Source: Styela clava
Lineage: Eukaryota; Chordata; Ascidiacea; Stolidobranchia; Styelidae
Direction: 5' to 3'
Assembly: GCF_964204865.1 (NCBI RefSeq)
Contig: NC_135254.1
Coordinates: forward strand, 16,125,001 to 16,189,000
DNA length: 64,000 bases
The number at the start of each line of letters is the position of its first letter. The first letter of the stretch is position 1. This document shows, in pieces, positions 10,945 through 23,067 of this stretch. Below the pieces are notes generated by a model, which ran no database searches, had not been told where the DNA came from, and saw only the letters and a program-made list of their open reading frames with translations. A program made the translations under genes and the position numbers.

Positions 10945-13444
10945 TTAATCGGATGAGAAGACAGCAGAATGGTAAAGGGAAAGCATGATTTTTTTGTATT
11001 TAAATTTAAAGGTTTCATAAGATGAATGACGAAGGCTTTGACCTATGCTATTCCAAATTACAACTCCCCTGTATTTCAAGAAGTTTTGGCATTTGCTTGA
11101 TGAAAATCGAGGGACAAATAAATTGGATTTAGTCGAAGAGCGTGTATTATGCTCATGCACGTTACTAAGCATGACGAAATAGTCAGCAAAAGCTGGGGGC
11201 AATTGGTTGTTGTTAAATTGGTGCATAAGTTTAGAAATCTCTAGTTTATAGATGTCTGACAATTTTAAAACCCTGGTCTTGTGGTATAGGATATTCAGGT
11301 TAGAACGAATAGATACCCTACAGAGAATTCTGACAGCCCTATTTTGTAAAATCTCTAATTTATTCAAGTTTGTATTGGTAGCGGAACCCCATGTAGCTGA
11401 GACATGGTGGATATGAGATTGAAAAAGAGCTAAATATACTGTTCGCAGAGTCAAGTCGTTTACATAATGCCTTAACTTCCCTAGGATCCCGACTGATCTT
11501 GACAATTTCTTACGCAATTCATTAGTATGAAAGTTCCATTTTAATTGATTGTCAATAGTGAGGCCAAGGTATTTATAAGAGTGAACAATTTCAAGAGGGA
11601 TACCTGTAATTTTGATTGAGATGTTCGCATGTCTGGCTAGAGATTTGTGGCCGAATAACATGACTTTGGATTTTTGTATATTCACGGTAAGTTTATTGGA
11701 AATCATCCAATCATATACTTTATTCATTTCAGTGTTCACCTTGTCCTGGAGAATACTCGGATCTTTTGCACTGTAGAGCAGGCAAGCATCATCAGCAAAC
11801 AATTTGCTCAAAAAATTGGAGTAGTTTGACAGATCATTTATGTAAATTAAGAAACCAAGAGGACCTAACACACTACCTTGAGGAATTCCGTGATGAATGG
11901 GCAACATCGGAGACTGCTGAGAATCCACCTCCACATATTGGAATCGACCCGAAAGGTAATTGCTTAATAGTTTGCCTGTAGCACCTCGAAAGCCATAGTG
12001 TCTCAGTTTTTGGGAAAGAATACTATGGTTGACAGTGTCAAAGGCTTTTTTTAAATTGAGAAAAATACAGCAGACAAATTCGCCTTTGTCAATTTTATCG
12101 TAAATGAATGATGTTAGATCTAAAATAGCATGATTGGTGGAATTATTGGTTTGAAATACAAATTGACGTTTATTGATCATGTTGAATTTTGTACAAAAAT
12201 TGATCAATCTGCTATGTAGTAGTTTTTCTAAGATAATGGCAATAGAGGAGAGGATTGAGATTGGTCGGTAATTTGAAGGATCATTATGCTTACCACTTGA
12301 AAATTGGTTTCACTCTAGCAACTTTTAAAGAGGAAGGGAAAATACCCAATTTGAATGAAAAATTGAAAAAATGACTCAGCACTGGTGATAGGATATTAGC
12401 AACTATTTTTAGGAAGTGTGATAGAATACCATCAGGCCCAATTGCTTTTCCATTTTTTAGATTCAATATCATTTGAAGGACCTCTGCAGGAGTAGTAACT
12501 TCAAGAAAGAAAGAGCTTTGCAGAGGAGCACCCAAGAAGTACGCGAATGATTTTGAGCTATGAGGTAGTTTATCTGCAAGCTTCTTCCCCACTGTTGAGA
12601 AAAATTTATTGAATTCGCTAGCCACCATGACAGGGTCTCTGACTGTAGTACCATTATCGAGTTTCAATTCTGAGATGGGGGTATCATCTCTGGACTTGAT
12701 TTTAATAATTTCATTTATAGTCTTCCAAGTGTGTTTTACATCACCTCGGTTGTTTTTGAGGATTTTATGGTAATACAATTGTTTCGATTTTCTCTGCAAA
12801 TGATTTAAGATATTTTTATATTTTTTAAAGTAAAGACGCTCAAGTAAATTTCCTTTTAAAAAATATTTTTTGAACATTTGATTTTTGTGTTTGATGGACT
12901 TGTGAATCTCCCTAGTTATCCAAGGCTTCAAGTACAATTTATTTTCTCGACGTGATGCAAGTCGAAGTGGGGCATGTTTGTTGATTAACCATTTCAATTG
13001 GCCAAGAAAAGAATCGAAAGATAAATTAAAATTTTCTTTACAGAGAGCGGTATCAATGTAGTTGTTACACATTGACTCGACCTCAGATCTGAAAGAGTCG
13101 CTACAAAATTTTGTCAAATCTCGCTTCATCCGAGTTTTTGTCTTGGAAGAAACATTTAAACCAGAGATTGTACAAATTACAGGAAAATGGTCAGTAATAT
13201 CACTAAGCAAAATAAATGATGAAGAGACATTACCTATGTTATTTGTATAGATATGATCTATGAGGGTGTGGGTGGATGATGTGACTCTAGTTGGTTTTGT
13301 AATCACAGGCAATACGAAATAGGACATAAGCATGTCCAAATATTTGGCAGTGGGATTGTCATGGGTGTAATGTAGTGTAGTGATCCTTGCCACTGTTTGC
13401 GGACAGCAATTCGTTGATGGTGAGTGATGATGTGCCGTTATCAA
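10945..13444 (-). pseudogene. Non-LTR retrotransposon (Jockey/CR1-like), 5'-truncated
   Basis: The upstream part (13444-12290) starts inside the AP-type endonuclease: its last motif LIDHIYTNN...ITDHFPV is present, but the catalytic N-terminus is missing. It continues into the reverse transcriptase up to VKPIF. A single frameshift near 12296 passes reading to the second part (12207-10945 and bases just upstream). That part carries FLNLKKAFDTVNH, GIPQGSVLGPL and the FADD catalytic box, followed by the KLTVN..KS..MLFG and YLGL segments of the thumb. The C-terminal tail includes WNSI, as in Jockey/CR1-group elements. Truncation at ~13450 fits aborted reverse transcription. Apart from the one frameshift, the copy is quite well preserved, suggesting recent activity of the family. 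Confidence 0.88.
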
Positions 13445-13529
13445 TTTCTTTAAATATTCATAAGCTCCCTCATTTCAATGGAAAGCAGATGACAAACTAC
13501 TGTTATTGGTAGGCCTAGGCTACTTGCAG

Positions 13530-13640
13530 ACTTGACCGAAGATCGTATCCGATAGCACGCTTCAATGCACATTGCACATACTTGACGAGACGAAAACGAG
13601 CGGATGTGTGCTGCTTTCGAGGCATAGCACGAATGGTCCA
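13530..13640. repeat. Left copy of a ~110-bp direct repeat flanking the tandem array
   Basis: The segment from CCGAAGATCGTATCCGATAG to GCACGAATGGT recurs in the same orientation at about 18148-18250, on the far side of the A1-A2 array. A related piece occurs inverted near 21150-21200. Confidence 0.75.
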
Positions 13641-15214
13641 TTGGACCTTTCCCCGACATCAAAACATCCGTATTCTCAACCAATCACAAGCGAGCAGATG
13701 TAAACAAACATTCTCCCCTGAAAAGTCGCTCAGAAAACTTTGGACGCGTTCCGCACAGGTTTCTGGCAGTTTAGGCAGATCTTTGTTCTTTTTTTCGCTT
13801 TTTGTTTTCTTCAAGGAGCCGCGATAATTAGAAAGCTGTAATACTGTATGTCACTTGTTGCAAATCACGTTTACAAAATCTGTAGTAACTGTGGTGTGTA
13901 ATATATACTTATTTTGCATTTATCACTGTCATATAAATTGCAACTTGTTCATAATCATCTGATAACTTTAGAACCGAACAAAGTGGTGGGTGTTTGCCCA
14001 TTTGACTATATAACAATGAGGCAACGTTAGTGCTCAGCAAGCGCAATTCTTCCATATTATTAGGAGATGAAACCAGACAGCTTTAATAAAACAACTCAGC
14101 AGTAAAATCATTGAGATACATTATGTCTGTCAATGGAATTGTGAAATGAATTTAATTTCATTATTTTGACGTTCCATTGTTGTGCCTAAAAGCATAAATC
14201 TGGTGTGTATTTTTGTCCTATACAACACAATATCTGGAAAACTGTATAATTTGTAGTAATTTTCTTGGATTTACTTGCTTGTTCCTTCATCATATGTTTT
14301 TTATAATCTGTTTTATTCTATTTCTACACTGAATGAATAAACTATATTGTAAAACCTATCTTTCAATAGTATATTTGCACCCATCAGGCTGAGCTAATAA
14401 ATCTGTGTTTCTATGATAGGACATAAACTTAAGTGCCTTCACTGTGCTTAGGCCTAGCATGTACAAATTGCATCAGAGACTTGGTGACTATCCAGCGACA
14501 CCACTATTTGAAGATGATGTGTTGGCAGAGACTCCTGAACTTATCTATAGCACTTGGCTTTGAACTCCAGCGTTGAACCAAGTTTGATGATTGAACGAAC
14601 TATTATGAATGTATCTAAAAAAAATATTCATCTGTTCATAGTTACAGATTGCTGTAGTTTGTGCAAAGTTCCTAGAAAATGTATTTAAAAGACTTTTGAA
14701 ATTGCCCCTGCATTTCATTTGTTTCTATACTAAACCCACAAATTCAGTTCTAACTTGGACGCTAACTATTAGTCTATGAACCATGGGATACGGTACCGGT
14801 AGTCACGCAGGTCTTTTAGTCTTCTGACATTCTTCAACCATATAAGTTTAAATATCACCTTTCAATGAAAAGTTTTGTATCCTTCTCCAGCTGATGGAAA
14901 GAAAAGTTCTTGGAGAATCAAGTCCATAGAAAAGTCATCTCTGAACGATTCCATTTTTGTATGTTAAATAGGCTTTTGGAACTAAGTCAGGTACGGTAAC
15001 GGCAATGTGAAGGCGGAATAACGTTAATAATAGATCACTTGACAATATGTTATAACTTCTGAAGCACGAAAATACCGCCATCACCAGTGAAATGCCATTC
15101 GAAGGCCTTCAAAACGAGCAACGTACCACTCTATCGCCCTACGCAAGCCTGAATATTTGCAATGTTTGTCTGAGCGACCAAAATTAAAACAATAAAGGTC
15201 GGGGAAAGGACCAA
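13641..15214. mobile_element. GGACC-ended element, copy A1
   Basis: Bounded by TTGGACCTTTCCCCGAC at the left and its near-reverse complement GTCGGGGAAAGGACCAA at the right. The interior is non-coding. Blocks at 13940-14040, 14360-14500 and 14780-15170 recur with high similarity about 2.65-2.95 kb downstream in copy A2. The end sequence is shared with shorter elements at 26688, 30693 and 53960, defining a family. No transposase is present, so it is non-autonomous. Confidence 0.7.
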
Positions 15215-18115
15215 TCCCCGACATGAAAACATCCGTATTTTCAACCAATCACAATCGAGCAGATGTAAACAAACATTCTCCGCTGAAAAGTCGCTCAGAC
15301 AACTTTGGACGCGTTCCGCTCAGGTTGCTGGCGGTTTAGGCAGATATTTGTCCTTTTTTTTCGCTTTTTTTTCTTCACAGGGCTGCGAGAATTAGAAAGC
15401 TGTAATACTGTATGTTACTTGTTGCAAATCACGTTCACGAAATCTATATATCTATACTATACTAAAGGGCTGTCCCGTTGCAGGCACCTTACAGGTTACG
15501 GTACTGTTATTTCGAACCAAAAAATAGTGGACAATCATGCTGATGCAATCAAGGGTACCGGTAGCCTACCGTATGTTAGAAAAAAAAGAATTTGTTTTTG
15601 ATACGATGTTGCATTTTTATTAAACAGAATCTATTAGTGAATTATTTTGGTAGACTAACTATGTGTAAACGCTGTGCATATGATATTTGCCGGTCTGACA
15701 ACCTGTACAATACACCTGCTGTTCAAATGGAGTAGGATTTGTGCCTTTTCCGAAGCCACATATTGACTGCCAAAAAGAAATGAGGTGGATAAAAGAATGC
15801 AACAGGCCTCGCAGTATATTCAATCTAGGAAAAATCACCAGAAATACCTTCGTACCAAGGTAGGCCAACTTAAATATTGTTTTCGATACCTATGATATAT
15901 TCAATATGTTAATTCTTATATGAAATAAATTTTCATACAAGCAATGCGTTCCATCATGCATTTTCATGGAGGCGATGGACCAACTGATGAATACCCTGCC
16001 CCTATATCAGATTCTTGTCGCCCAACATAAAAGCACCATCGAATTGTGAGGTAAGGATTACTTATACCATAATTTAACTTTGGATCATAATTTCACAGGA
16101 TCTGTCACCAGATACTTCATTTGATACAGAGACATGTGAATCTGACGAAAGTGAGAAAGGATTGTCAGGGATCCAACCAGATCTGCCCTCAGACTCTTTA
16201 GTTGAAACTACCTCAAGTGCCGCTGACGAAAAAGACAGCGCTTTGTCAGACAGCAGAAAAATGTAGGCAAGCGTCATCATCATTTTATTTTAGTTCTCTG
16301 GCATAAAACAACACAAAAAGTCAAACAAAATGCAGAGAAAAGTGGAAGTCGAGCATAACTTAAAATAGATTTCAAAAAGTACGCGACTACCTACCAGAAA
16401 AAGAAATAATATTAATAAAAGGGCACGAAAGAATTAACAAGATTCAGAATCGGAACTACAACTGCAAAGTCACACCAAGCTGCTCCTGATACCAGAAGTT
16501 GGCCATGCACTTGGTAGTATTTGTAGTGTGTGATAAATATCCTTATTTTGTTAGGTTGTTTAGCATTTATCACTGTCATATAAATCACAACTTGTTCATA
16601 ATCACCTGGTAAATCTTAGAACCGAACCAAGTGGTGGGTGTTTGGCCATCTGACTATGGGCTGACTATATAACAATGAGGTAGTGCCCAGTGAGAGCAAT
16701 TCTTCCATATTTATTATCAGGGGATGAAACCAGGCAGCTTTAATAAAATAACTCAGACGCTCCATTGCTTTCATGTTTTTTGTTTGTTGTGCCCAAAAGC
16801 ATATATCTAGCGTGTATTTTTATCCTATACAACACAATACCTGCAAAACTGTATAATTTGTAGTAATTTTCTTGGATTTACTTGCTTGTTCCTTCATTAT
16901 ATATTTTTTATAATCTGTTATATTCTATTTCTACACTGAATGAATAAACTATATTGTAAAACCTATCAAATACCCGACTGTTTTGGTTGAACCGGTATGA
17001 TTGGAACTCTGGCTTGATCTAACTTTGTGGGATTAGCACCAACTACAAACGACAACTGTTGGATCTATTTTGTTCCCTCCATATAGGTTGTTACCAATGC
17101 TGGGGAAGGCTTGTACACGCTTGGCTCAGCGGAAAATCTTTTAATCCTCTCAATTTCATCTGTTGGATAGTCTTGGTTAGTCCATTTAAACCATGGTTAT
17201 CACTATAACATTATTGGTCTTGTAATTTTATGTGGTATGTAATCGATCATAATACCTCAATAAACCTGTTGAATCTAATATTTCAATAGTATATTTGCAC
17301 CCATCTTACTGAGCTAATAAATCTGTGTTTCTATGATACGACATAAACTCAAGTGCCTTCACTGTGCTTAGGCCTAGCATGTACAAATTGCATCAGAGAC
17401 TTGGTGACTATTCAGCGACACCACTATTCGAGGATGATGTGGTGGCAGAGACTCCTGAACTTATCTAACGCACTTGGCTTTGAAATCTAGCGTTGAACCA
17501 AGATGGACGACTGAAACATCATGAATGTACCGGTATCTGAAAAAAATATTCACCTGTTCAGAATTACAGATTTTTGTAGTTTGTGCAATGTTTCCAAGAA
17601 TGTATCTAAAAGACTTTTTAAACTGCCCCTGCATTTCATTTGCTCCTATACTAAACCCACCAACTCAGCCCTAACGCTATCTATCAGTCTATGAACTAGG
17701 TATGGGATATGGTACCGGTACCGTACCGGTAGTCACGCAGGTCTCCCAGTTCCATCACCACCCTCTGAGATTCTTCAACCATATAAGTTTAAATATCACC
17801 TTTCAATGAAAAGTTTTGTATCCTTCTCTTGCTGGGGGAAAGAAAAGTTCTTGGAAAACCAAGTCATAGAAAAGTCATCTCTGAGTGATTCCATTTTTGT
17901 ATGTTAAATGAGCTTTTAGAACTAAGTTAGGTACGTTAACAGCAATGTGAAGGCGGAATAACGTTAATAATAGATCACTTGACAATATGTTATAACTTTA
18001 GCACGAAAATACCGCTATCACCAGTGAAATGCCATTCGAAGGCCTTTAAAACGAGCAACGTACCAGTCTATCGCCCTACACAAGCCTGAATATTTGCATT
18101 GTTTGTCTGAGCAAT
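15211..18115. mobile_element. GGACC-ended element, copy A2 (interrupted)
   Basis: Head-to-tail second copy, starting at CCAATCCCCGACATG with a degraded left end. It matches A1 from 15215 to ~15440 and again from ~16510 to ~18110. Between these, ~1.07 kb absent from A1 carries a THAP pseudogene. The right end lacks the GGGGAAAGG terminus and passes instead into the inverted flank sequence near 18110. Confidence 0.65.
15662..16266 (+). pseudogene. THAP-domain gene remnant (THAP/DDE-transposon type)
   Basis: Three exon-like pieces are visible. At 15662-15859 the sequence reads CKRCAYDICRSDNLY, then after a 1-base frameshift GFVPFPKP...EMRWIKECNRP and ITRNTF. This is the N-terminal half of a THAP finger of the kind that continues with CSKHF. 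At about 15958-16030, HFHGGDGPTDEYPAPI matches the region just after that finger. At 16099-16266, after a TTTCACAG acceptor, an open acidic/serine-rich exon of 55 codons ends in TAG. The frames do not join cleanly, so it is probably dead. THAP fingers of this type often precede an HTH and DDE transposase domain (ISL2EU-like); neither is present here. Confidence 0.6.
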
Positions 18116-18147
18116 GACATTAAACAACATGATGCGCAACTCCGGCA

Positions 18148-18250
18148 TTTTTGTCCGAAGATCGTATTCGATAGCACGCTCCAATGCACATACTTGACGA
18201 GACGAAAACGAGCGGATGTGTGCTGCTTTCAAGGCGTAGCACGAATGGTG
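18148..18250. repeat. Right copy of the ~110-bp direct repeat flanking the array
   Basis: Partner of 13530-13640, in direct orientation. Just upstream, 18110-18135 is the reverse complement of the sequence flanking the piggyBac-type MITE at 21266, with a single uninterrupted TTAA: a paralogous empty site. Confidence 0.75.
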
Positions 18251-18861
18251 TTCGTGACTGCTTTGACAGTTGTTGTCGATTTTAATGATATTTTTGAAAG
18301 TTGGGGTAAAAAGAAATCGGTAAAAGGTAAGGTGAATACTATTGTTGTATATCACACCCGGGCATCGCACTGTTAAGTACTTGTGGGAAAGCCAGCCTTT
18401 GTCAAATACTACGAAGTTATTAATTCAGTACGGTACGTAGTTGCCCATTTGCCGAAATTACATATTTACTTACCCCTTATGGTTTCAAATAGTTCATGCA
18501 CCTCCAGTTAGATTTTTTTAATCAGTGAGGATATATACTCATTGTTGATTGCTGCTCATTGTAACATACTATTACGCATTCACTTTTATTTGCGTATTGA
18601 ATCAAAGTGTTAACAAGTTCACCTAACATTTCACTCATACCGGTCTATATTGTATAGTCTGATTTCTCAAGTATTTGGAGCAACGAATGCTTGTAATTTT
18701 CTGACTAAACCCTTTTATTAGTTGGTTTATATACCAAATTCAGTAAAATATTTTTTAAATAAAACATGAGATATTGGATTTATTAGCTTTTCCATTCTGA
18801 ATCATATAGACTGCTTTATTTATTCTTACCGAAAATTAATAAATCTCCTCTCTTTCTTCAG

Positions 18862-18925
18862 ATGTGAAAGTTGTGGACAAACCTGTCTAAGCATTGTGAG
18901 ACTCTTGCAGCACAAGAGGCAATAG
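18862..18925 (+). pseudogene. Single C2H2 zinc-finger exon fragment
   Basis: After a good acceptor (TCTTTCTTCAG) one frame reads CESCGQTCLSIVRLLQHKRQ and then stops at TAG. The C-x2-C-x12-H spacing is that of a C2H2 finger, but the second histidine is missing. A plausible donor (AAAAG|GTAAGG) exists near 18325, but its phase does not lead into this frame. The fragment is short, so it could be chance. Confidence 0.3.
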
Positions 18926-19448
18926 CAGAAATAGTAAGTATATCAATCAAGAAATTAAGCCGACATAAAGCAAAACTTTCAACTATTCGTCTAATCTCAA
19001 TTTCCTATTATTTATTCACAGGACAACTATAGCAGACGGGGAGATATCAGAAGTCTGGCGACATATCAGTGACAGTGTGATTCCAAGAAATATAATGCAA
19101 TTGAAAATAGAAAATTGCAATAGAAAAACAACCTATGGAGGCATGCAAACCCATTTGACCCTCCGGTAGAGTTGTGTATGGCCCCCACATCCTGCAGGGC
19201 TTGAGGAAAATAACTAAAAATTCCAAAGCGTAAGAATGCATAAGCGGTCTTATTTGTAAAAAGGCACAAAACACGCCAGACATACTTAAAACAGCTTTGG
19301 AAATGAGGATTACGGGTACCTCACTGCACCTGTGTTATATTTGGTTCATCAACTTTTGGTAGTACTATAGAAGAAATTCCGGAAGGGGTATAATCATCAT
19401 TCATGATAAAATACTATCATATATTTTTTGAACAACTTCAATCTAGAC

Positions 19449-20633
19449 CAGGGATCTCAAACTCGCGGCCAGAGAACTTCCAGTGCGGCCCTCGAACGCT
19501 TAACAATAATTGTAATAGTATTTTTAAAGTTTTTTTTTTTATCTAAATGTAATAGATTTTTCAAACCTTCTAAAGTGAAATTGATTATTCACACAGAAAA
19601 CAATTTACTGAAAGTAGTTTTGGAATATTAATTTTTTTGTCCACATTTTGACCCAATTAAGAATACACATCAAGCTAGCAAAAGAATACTTGAATAAAAC
19701 ACTTGAGTAATTAAATTAAACGCAAAGTACATGAAGAAGGTGGCATTTTCGAAGAAAATGGGAGTTGTAACATTTCTGCTCTTCACAAAATTCTGAAGCA
19801 CATTGTTTAATTTGTCATATTTCCGTCAATACAATCAAAAAACACAATAAGCTCAGCAGTCAATATGACAAATTCGAAGACCAACTTCGAACAGAAAATT
19901 TCCATGTGTTTGTATATTAATATAATTATACAACGACTTAGTTACTAAAAATCAATATCAATAATAATTCGAGCAATCCTATGCCACGCAATGTAGTGCG
20001 AAATGTCTTGTCGAAAAAATCTGTCATTTGTTTTTTTACTGATCTATACATGAAATGATAAAAATAACTTTTTTGCATTACTGGAATTAATTAAACATTC
20101 GTAAAGATCCAGATAAACCCATGATCATGTGGCCTCGTTAGTTAGAGTTGGTACTATAAAATCATTTCAGACTGACCTTAGTATGCTGGTGACACAAAAA
20201 AAGATGCCAAACGCCAGGACAAATGTAATTATTAAAACATTGAGTTTATACTGTAGTATTTTGTTAATTTTAGGTTCATATATTTAGATTAAGTTATTTT
20301 TAGTGTATGTATTATTCTTTCCTTATTCAAAGCTTGTTCAAAAATGATTTTGATGGTTTTACATAGAATTTTACGATTTTTTATAATAAATACTGTAACT
20401 TGCAAATGTTGCAATAATAGTGGAATGCAAATATTAATATGTAATTGCATTTGAAATTGAAGAAAATAATAAAACTTAATCCAACTGTTTAGTTGCATCA
20501 CAATATATGTCACAAACTAAAACTATCTTAAAAATATCTTTTAAGTATACATTATCAAAAACTGTTTGCGGCTCTTTTTACAATTTTCAAAATGCAATGC
20601 GGCTCTCGAAAACCCATGAGTTTGACACCACTG
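19449..20633. mobile_element. hAT-type MITE, 1185 bp
   Basis: The left end is CAGGGATCTCAAACTCGCGG. The right end is the reverse complement of CAGTGGTGTCAAACTCATGG. Both ends carry GGCC/GGCTC and CTCGAA boxes inside, as is common for hAT TIRs. The flanks are ATCTAGAC (19441-19448) and ATCTATTC (20634-20641), an 8-bp target duplication with two mismatches. There is no transposase frame inside. Confidence 0.8.
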
Positions 20634-20641
20634 ATCTATTC

Positions 20642-21130
20642 TAGACGATTCAAGCATTGCTTTGGGAAATTATATCACTTCAATTAAATTGAAATAATCT
20701 CGCTATATTAAATACAAAATCGTTGCTATCATAAAGGTAAACCAATTCAGCCACTTGAAATATATTGGCCTTCACAAAGCAATGGAGGCAAAATTGAGAG
20801 TTCATGAGCTATGAACATTTGTTCTTTTCTTTGTCTTGAACTTTCCATACTCCACAGCCCCTATTAATTTTTTTTAATTTTAATTACCATGTGATGGTCA
20901 TACATATCTTTAACTTGTATTTTCTGTCATGATGTATTATCTCAATGTGCCAAACTATTAATTAGTGTGCATATTTTGCTTCCAGATGACATAAATGTAT
21001 TGTCATGTTTATTACCTCAGCTTGGAGTATTGACAAGAAAAAGGTGCCAGTAAATTAGGTAAAAAAATTTTCAACTCATTGTTATAATCAGAATTCACAA
21101 TCAATAGGAATTATAAACAGCCAACAATCA
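20642..21130. other. Intergenic stretch, nothing recognised
   Basis: AT-rich, without a domain-bearing frame or bounded repeat. Confidence 0.45.
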
Positions 21131-21265
21131 GTGAGAATTATATGCGAAATGGAAAACGGACGCGAAAGGCGACGAGAAATATGTGCATTGGAGCGTATCA
21201 TGAAATACAATGTTTTGCCTGTAGTCTTATGGAGTGACGTCAGAGTTGCCTATCATGTTGTTTAA

Positions 21266-21938
21266 CCCTTTCCGTGCGGTGGGCACGTATACGTACCCAC
21301 GACAAAACTCGCTAGTTTGCGGCGGGTACGTTGATGTACTCCACTGTTTTATTTAGCAATCGGTCGCAAACTGTTGGTCTAGTTTTTCCGGGTTTTAGTT
21401 TATTGATAAGAAGCCTTCTTCGAGATTAACATAAGCGACGGTAAATCTCGCTTTCGTTTACCATGGGAGTTTTATTTGCGGCGGAACGAGGGAGTGTTTT
21501 TGATTTATGCAAATTTCGGTGTTTTTTGGGTGGTAATAGAAGACATATTATCCCTTCCATCTACCAAAGTATTTTGAGTTAGATAACGAAATTGCTACAG
21601 TAATATTATGCTATTGTTTGCCAACCAAGAAGCGGTAACAGTAAAGGATTTAGCGAATATTTCTATTTTTTATCACGGCTTGAAGTTTCAACACCCAAGA
21701 AAAAAAATGTCTTTTTTCTATCCTGTTTGTGACTCAGACCACCCCTTCTGAAAAAAAAAAAAATTTTTCAATCGCCAATTGCAAGCTCTTTAAATAAGCT
21801 TTCCAACGAGCCGTCAGTGGGCAGCAGAGGATCATTACTTTTTCGTTAGTCGATCGATTAGTTGTGGGGGTACAAATGCATAAAGTCGGCGTAGCAAATA
21901 CGATTATTTAATAAAAAATAAAAATCGCATGGAAAGGG
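21266..21938. mobile_element. piggyBac-type MITE, 673 bp
   Basis: Flanked on both sides by TTAA (21262-21265 and 21939-21942). The termini are CCCTTTCCGTGCGG at the left and, reading inward from the right, CCCTTTCCATGCGA. A TTAA target and TIRs starting with CCC are diagnostic of the piggyBac superfamily. The flanks join at 18110-18135 (inverted) without the element and with one TTAA. The interior is non-coding, so it is non-autonomous. Confidence 0.9.
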
Positions 21939-21942
21939 TTAA

Positions 21943-21990
21943 TGTCATTGGTCTGAGCGACCAAAATCATAACAATAAAGGTCAAAGGTC
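21943..21990. repeat. Right-end fragment of a GGACC-family element
   Basis: The sequence GTCTGAGCGACCAAAATC, followed by AATAAAGGTCAAAGGTCGG and GGAAAGGTCC, matches the right end of copy A1 (15165-15214). With the left end at 26688 it shows that the family's full inverted repeat extends to GGACCTTTCCCCGACCTTTG. Confidence 0.6.
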
Positions 21991-22069
21991 GGGGAAAGGT
22001 CCAAAGGTCTTTTCGCATTTTCTACGGCTACGTTTTAAAAGTCCTACGAAGAAGGGAATCCACAGATAA

Positions 22070-22830
22070 CTCTCTGTAGTCGAGTTGTCTTCCTCTCGAG
22101 CATCGACAGCATAACTTCGCAGAGCGCTTGCTCAACTGTTGAATCAGTCGAGCGAATGCGAGAGAGAGAGAGAGAAAATATTTTTTTTTTCGTCAAACTA
22201 GGAAACATGATGATACAACAACAAATAATAATAAAAAACACATTATGCAGTTTTCGGTATGTGACTGGTTGATAACGATACGACCATACCGGTATACGGT
22301 CGAGTTTAGACTACGGGTGACCACTAAACTAAAGTGATCATAGACTACGAAACTCACATTCATGAATATATATGTGTTACTGTTTCCTGCTACGTATGAA
22401 GGTTTTAATATATTCAAAAGTACGTACTCAAAACATTCAATATCAATAACTTTCAAAAATTAAAACGCACACAGTCCTATAAGTCAACAGTATAACTTTG
22501 CTATTGGTACCGTTACCAATCAATCAATCATTTATTCGTCGTCACAAAAACATCAAATGCACAAAAAAATGACACCGTACTCCAGTTTCGTCTGTAGACT
22601 GTATCTGTATTCATATAACTTGAGCAAAATCATTTATACACATAAAAATTATTTCTTGAGAATATTAATGTATTTTTCTCAACATTGGAGCCCTAAAAAT
22701 ATCGAAATTACATTGTTATAGGCTTAAAACGTCGCCGTAGAAAAGGCGGAAAGACGGACAACCCACCAGACCCATCTGTAGTCGAGTTGTCTCTGGTGAG
22801 TTGTCCGTGTAGTCGAGTTGTCCGCTTCCC
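22070..22830. other. Gene-free stretch with recurring GTAGTCGAGTTGTC motif
   Basis: The motif occurs at about 22075, 22777 and 22808, the last two within a short tandem of CGAGTTGTC / GGACAACC units. A (GA)n run lies at 22160-22175. No gene was seen. Confidence 0.5.
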
Positions 22831-23067
22831 TTGGTGGCCTACTGTTTTCATTGGAGTTTCTGTGTCTGTGTGTCTAGTGGCACATAAAAATTGCTAACAC
22901 CTTAGGTACCGGAAGGACTGGAGGAGGCATTTTATCCTTTGTGAAATTTTCTTACAGTAAATATATAGATTTCAAGATTTTAGTGTTTTGACTATCTGAC
23001 CATATTCAGAACATTTCAGTTTTTTGAATATTTGATTGTTAACTTGTAATTTCCGAATCACAGTGAA

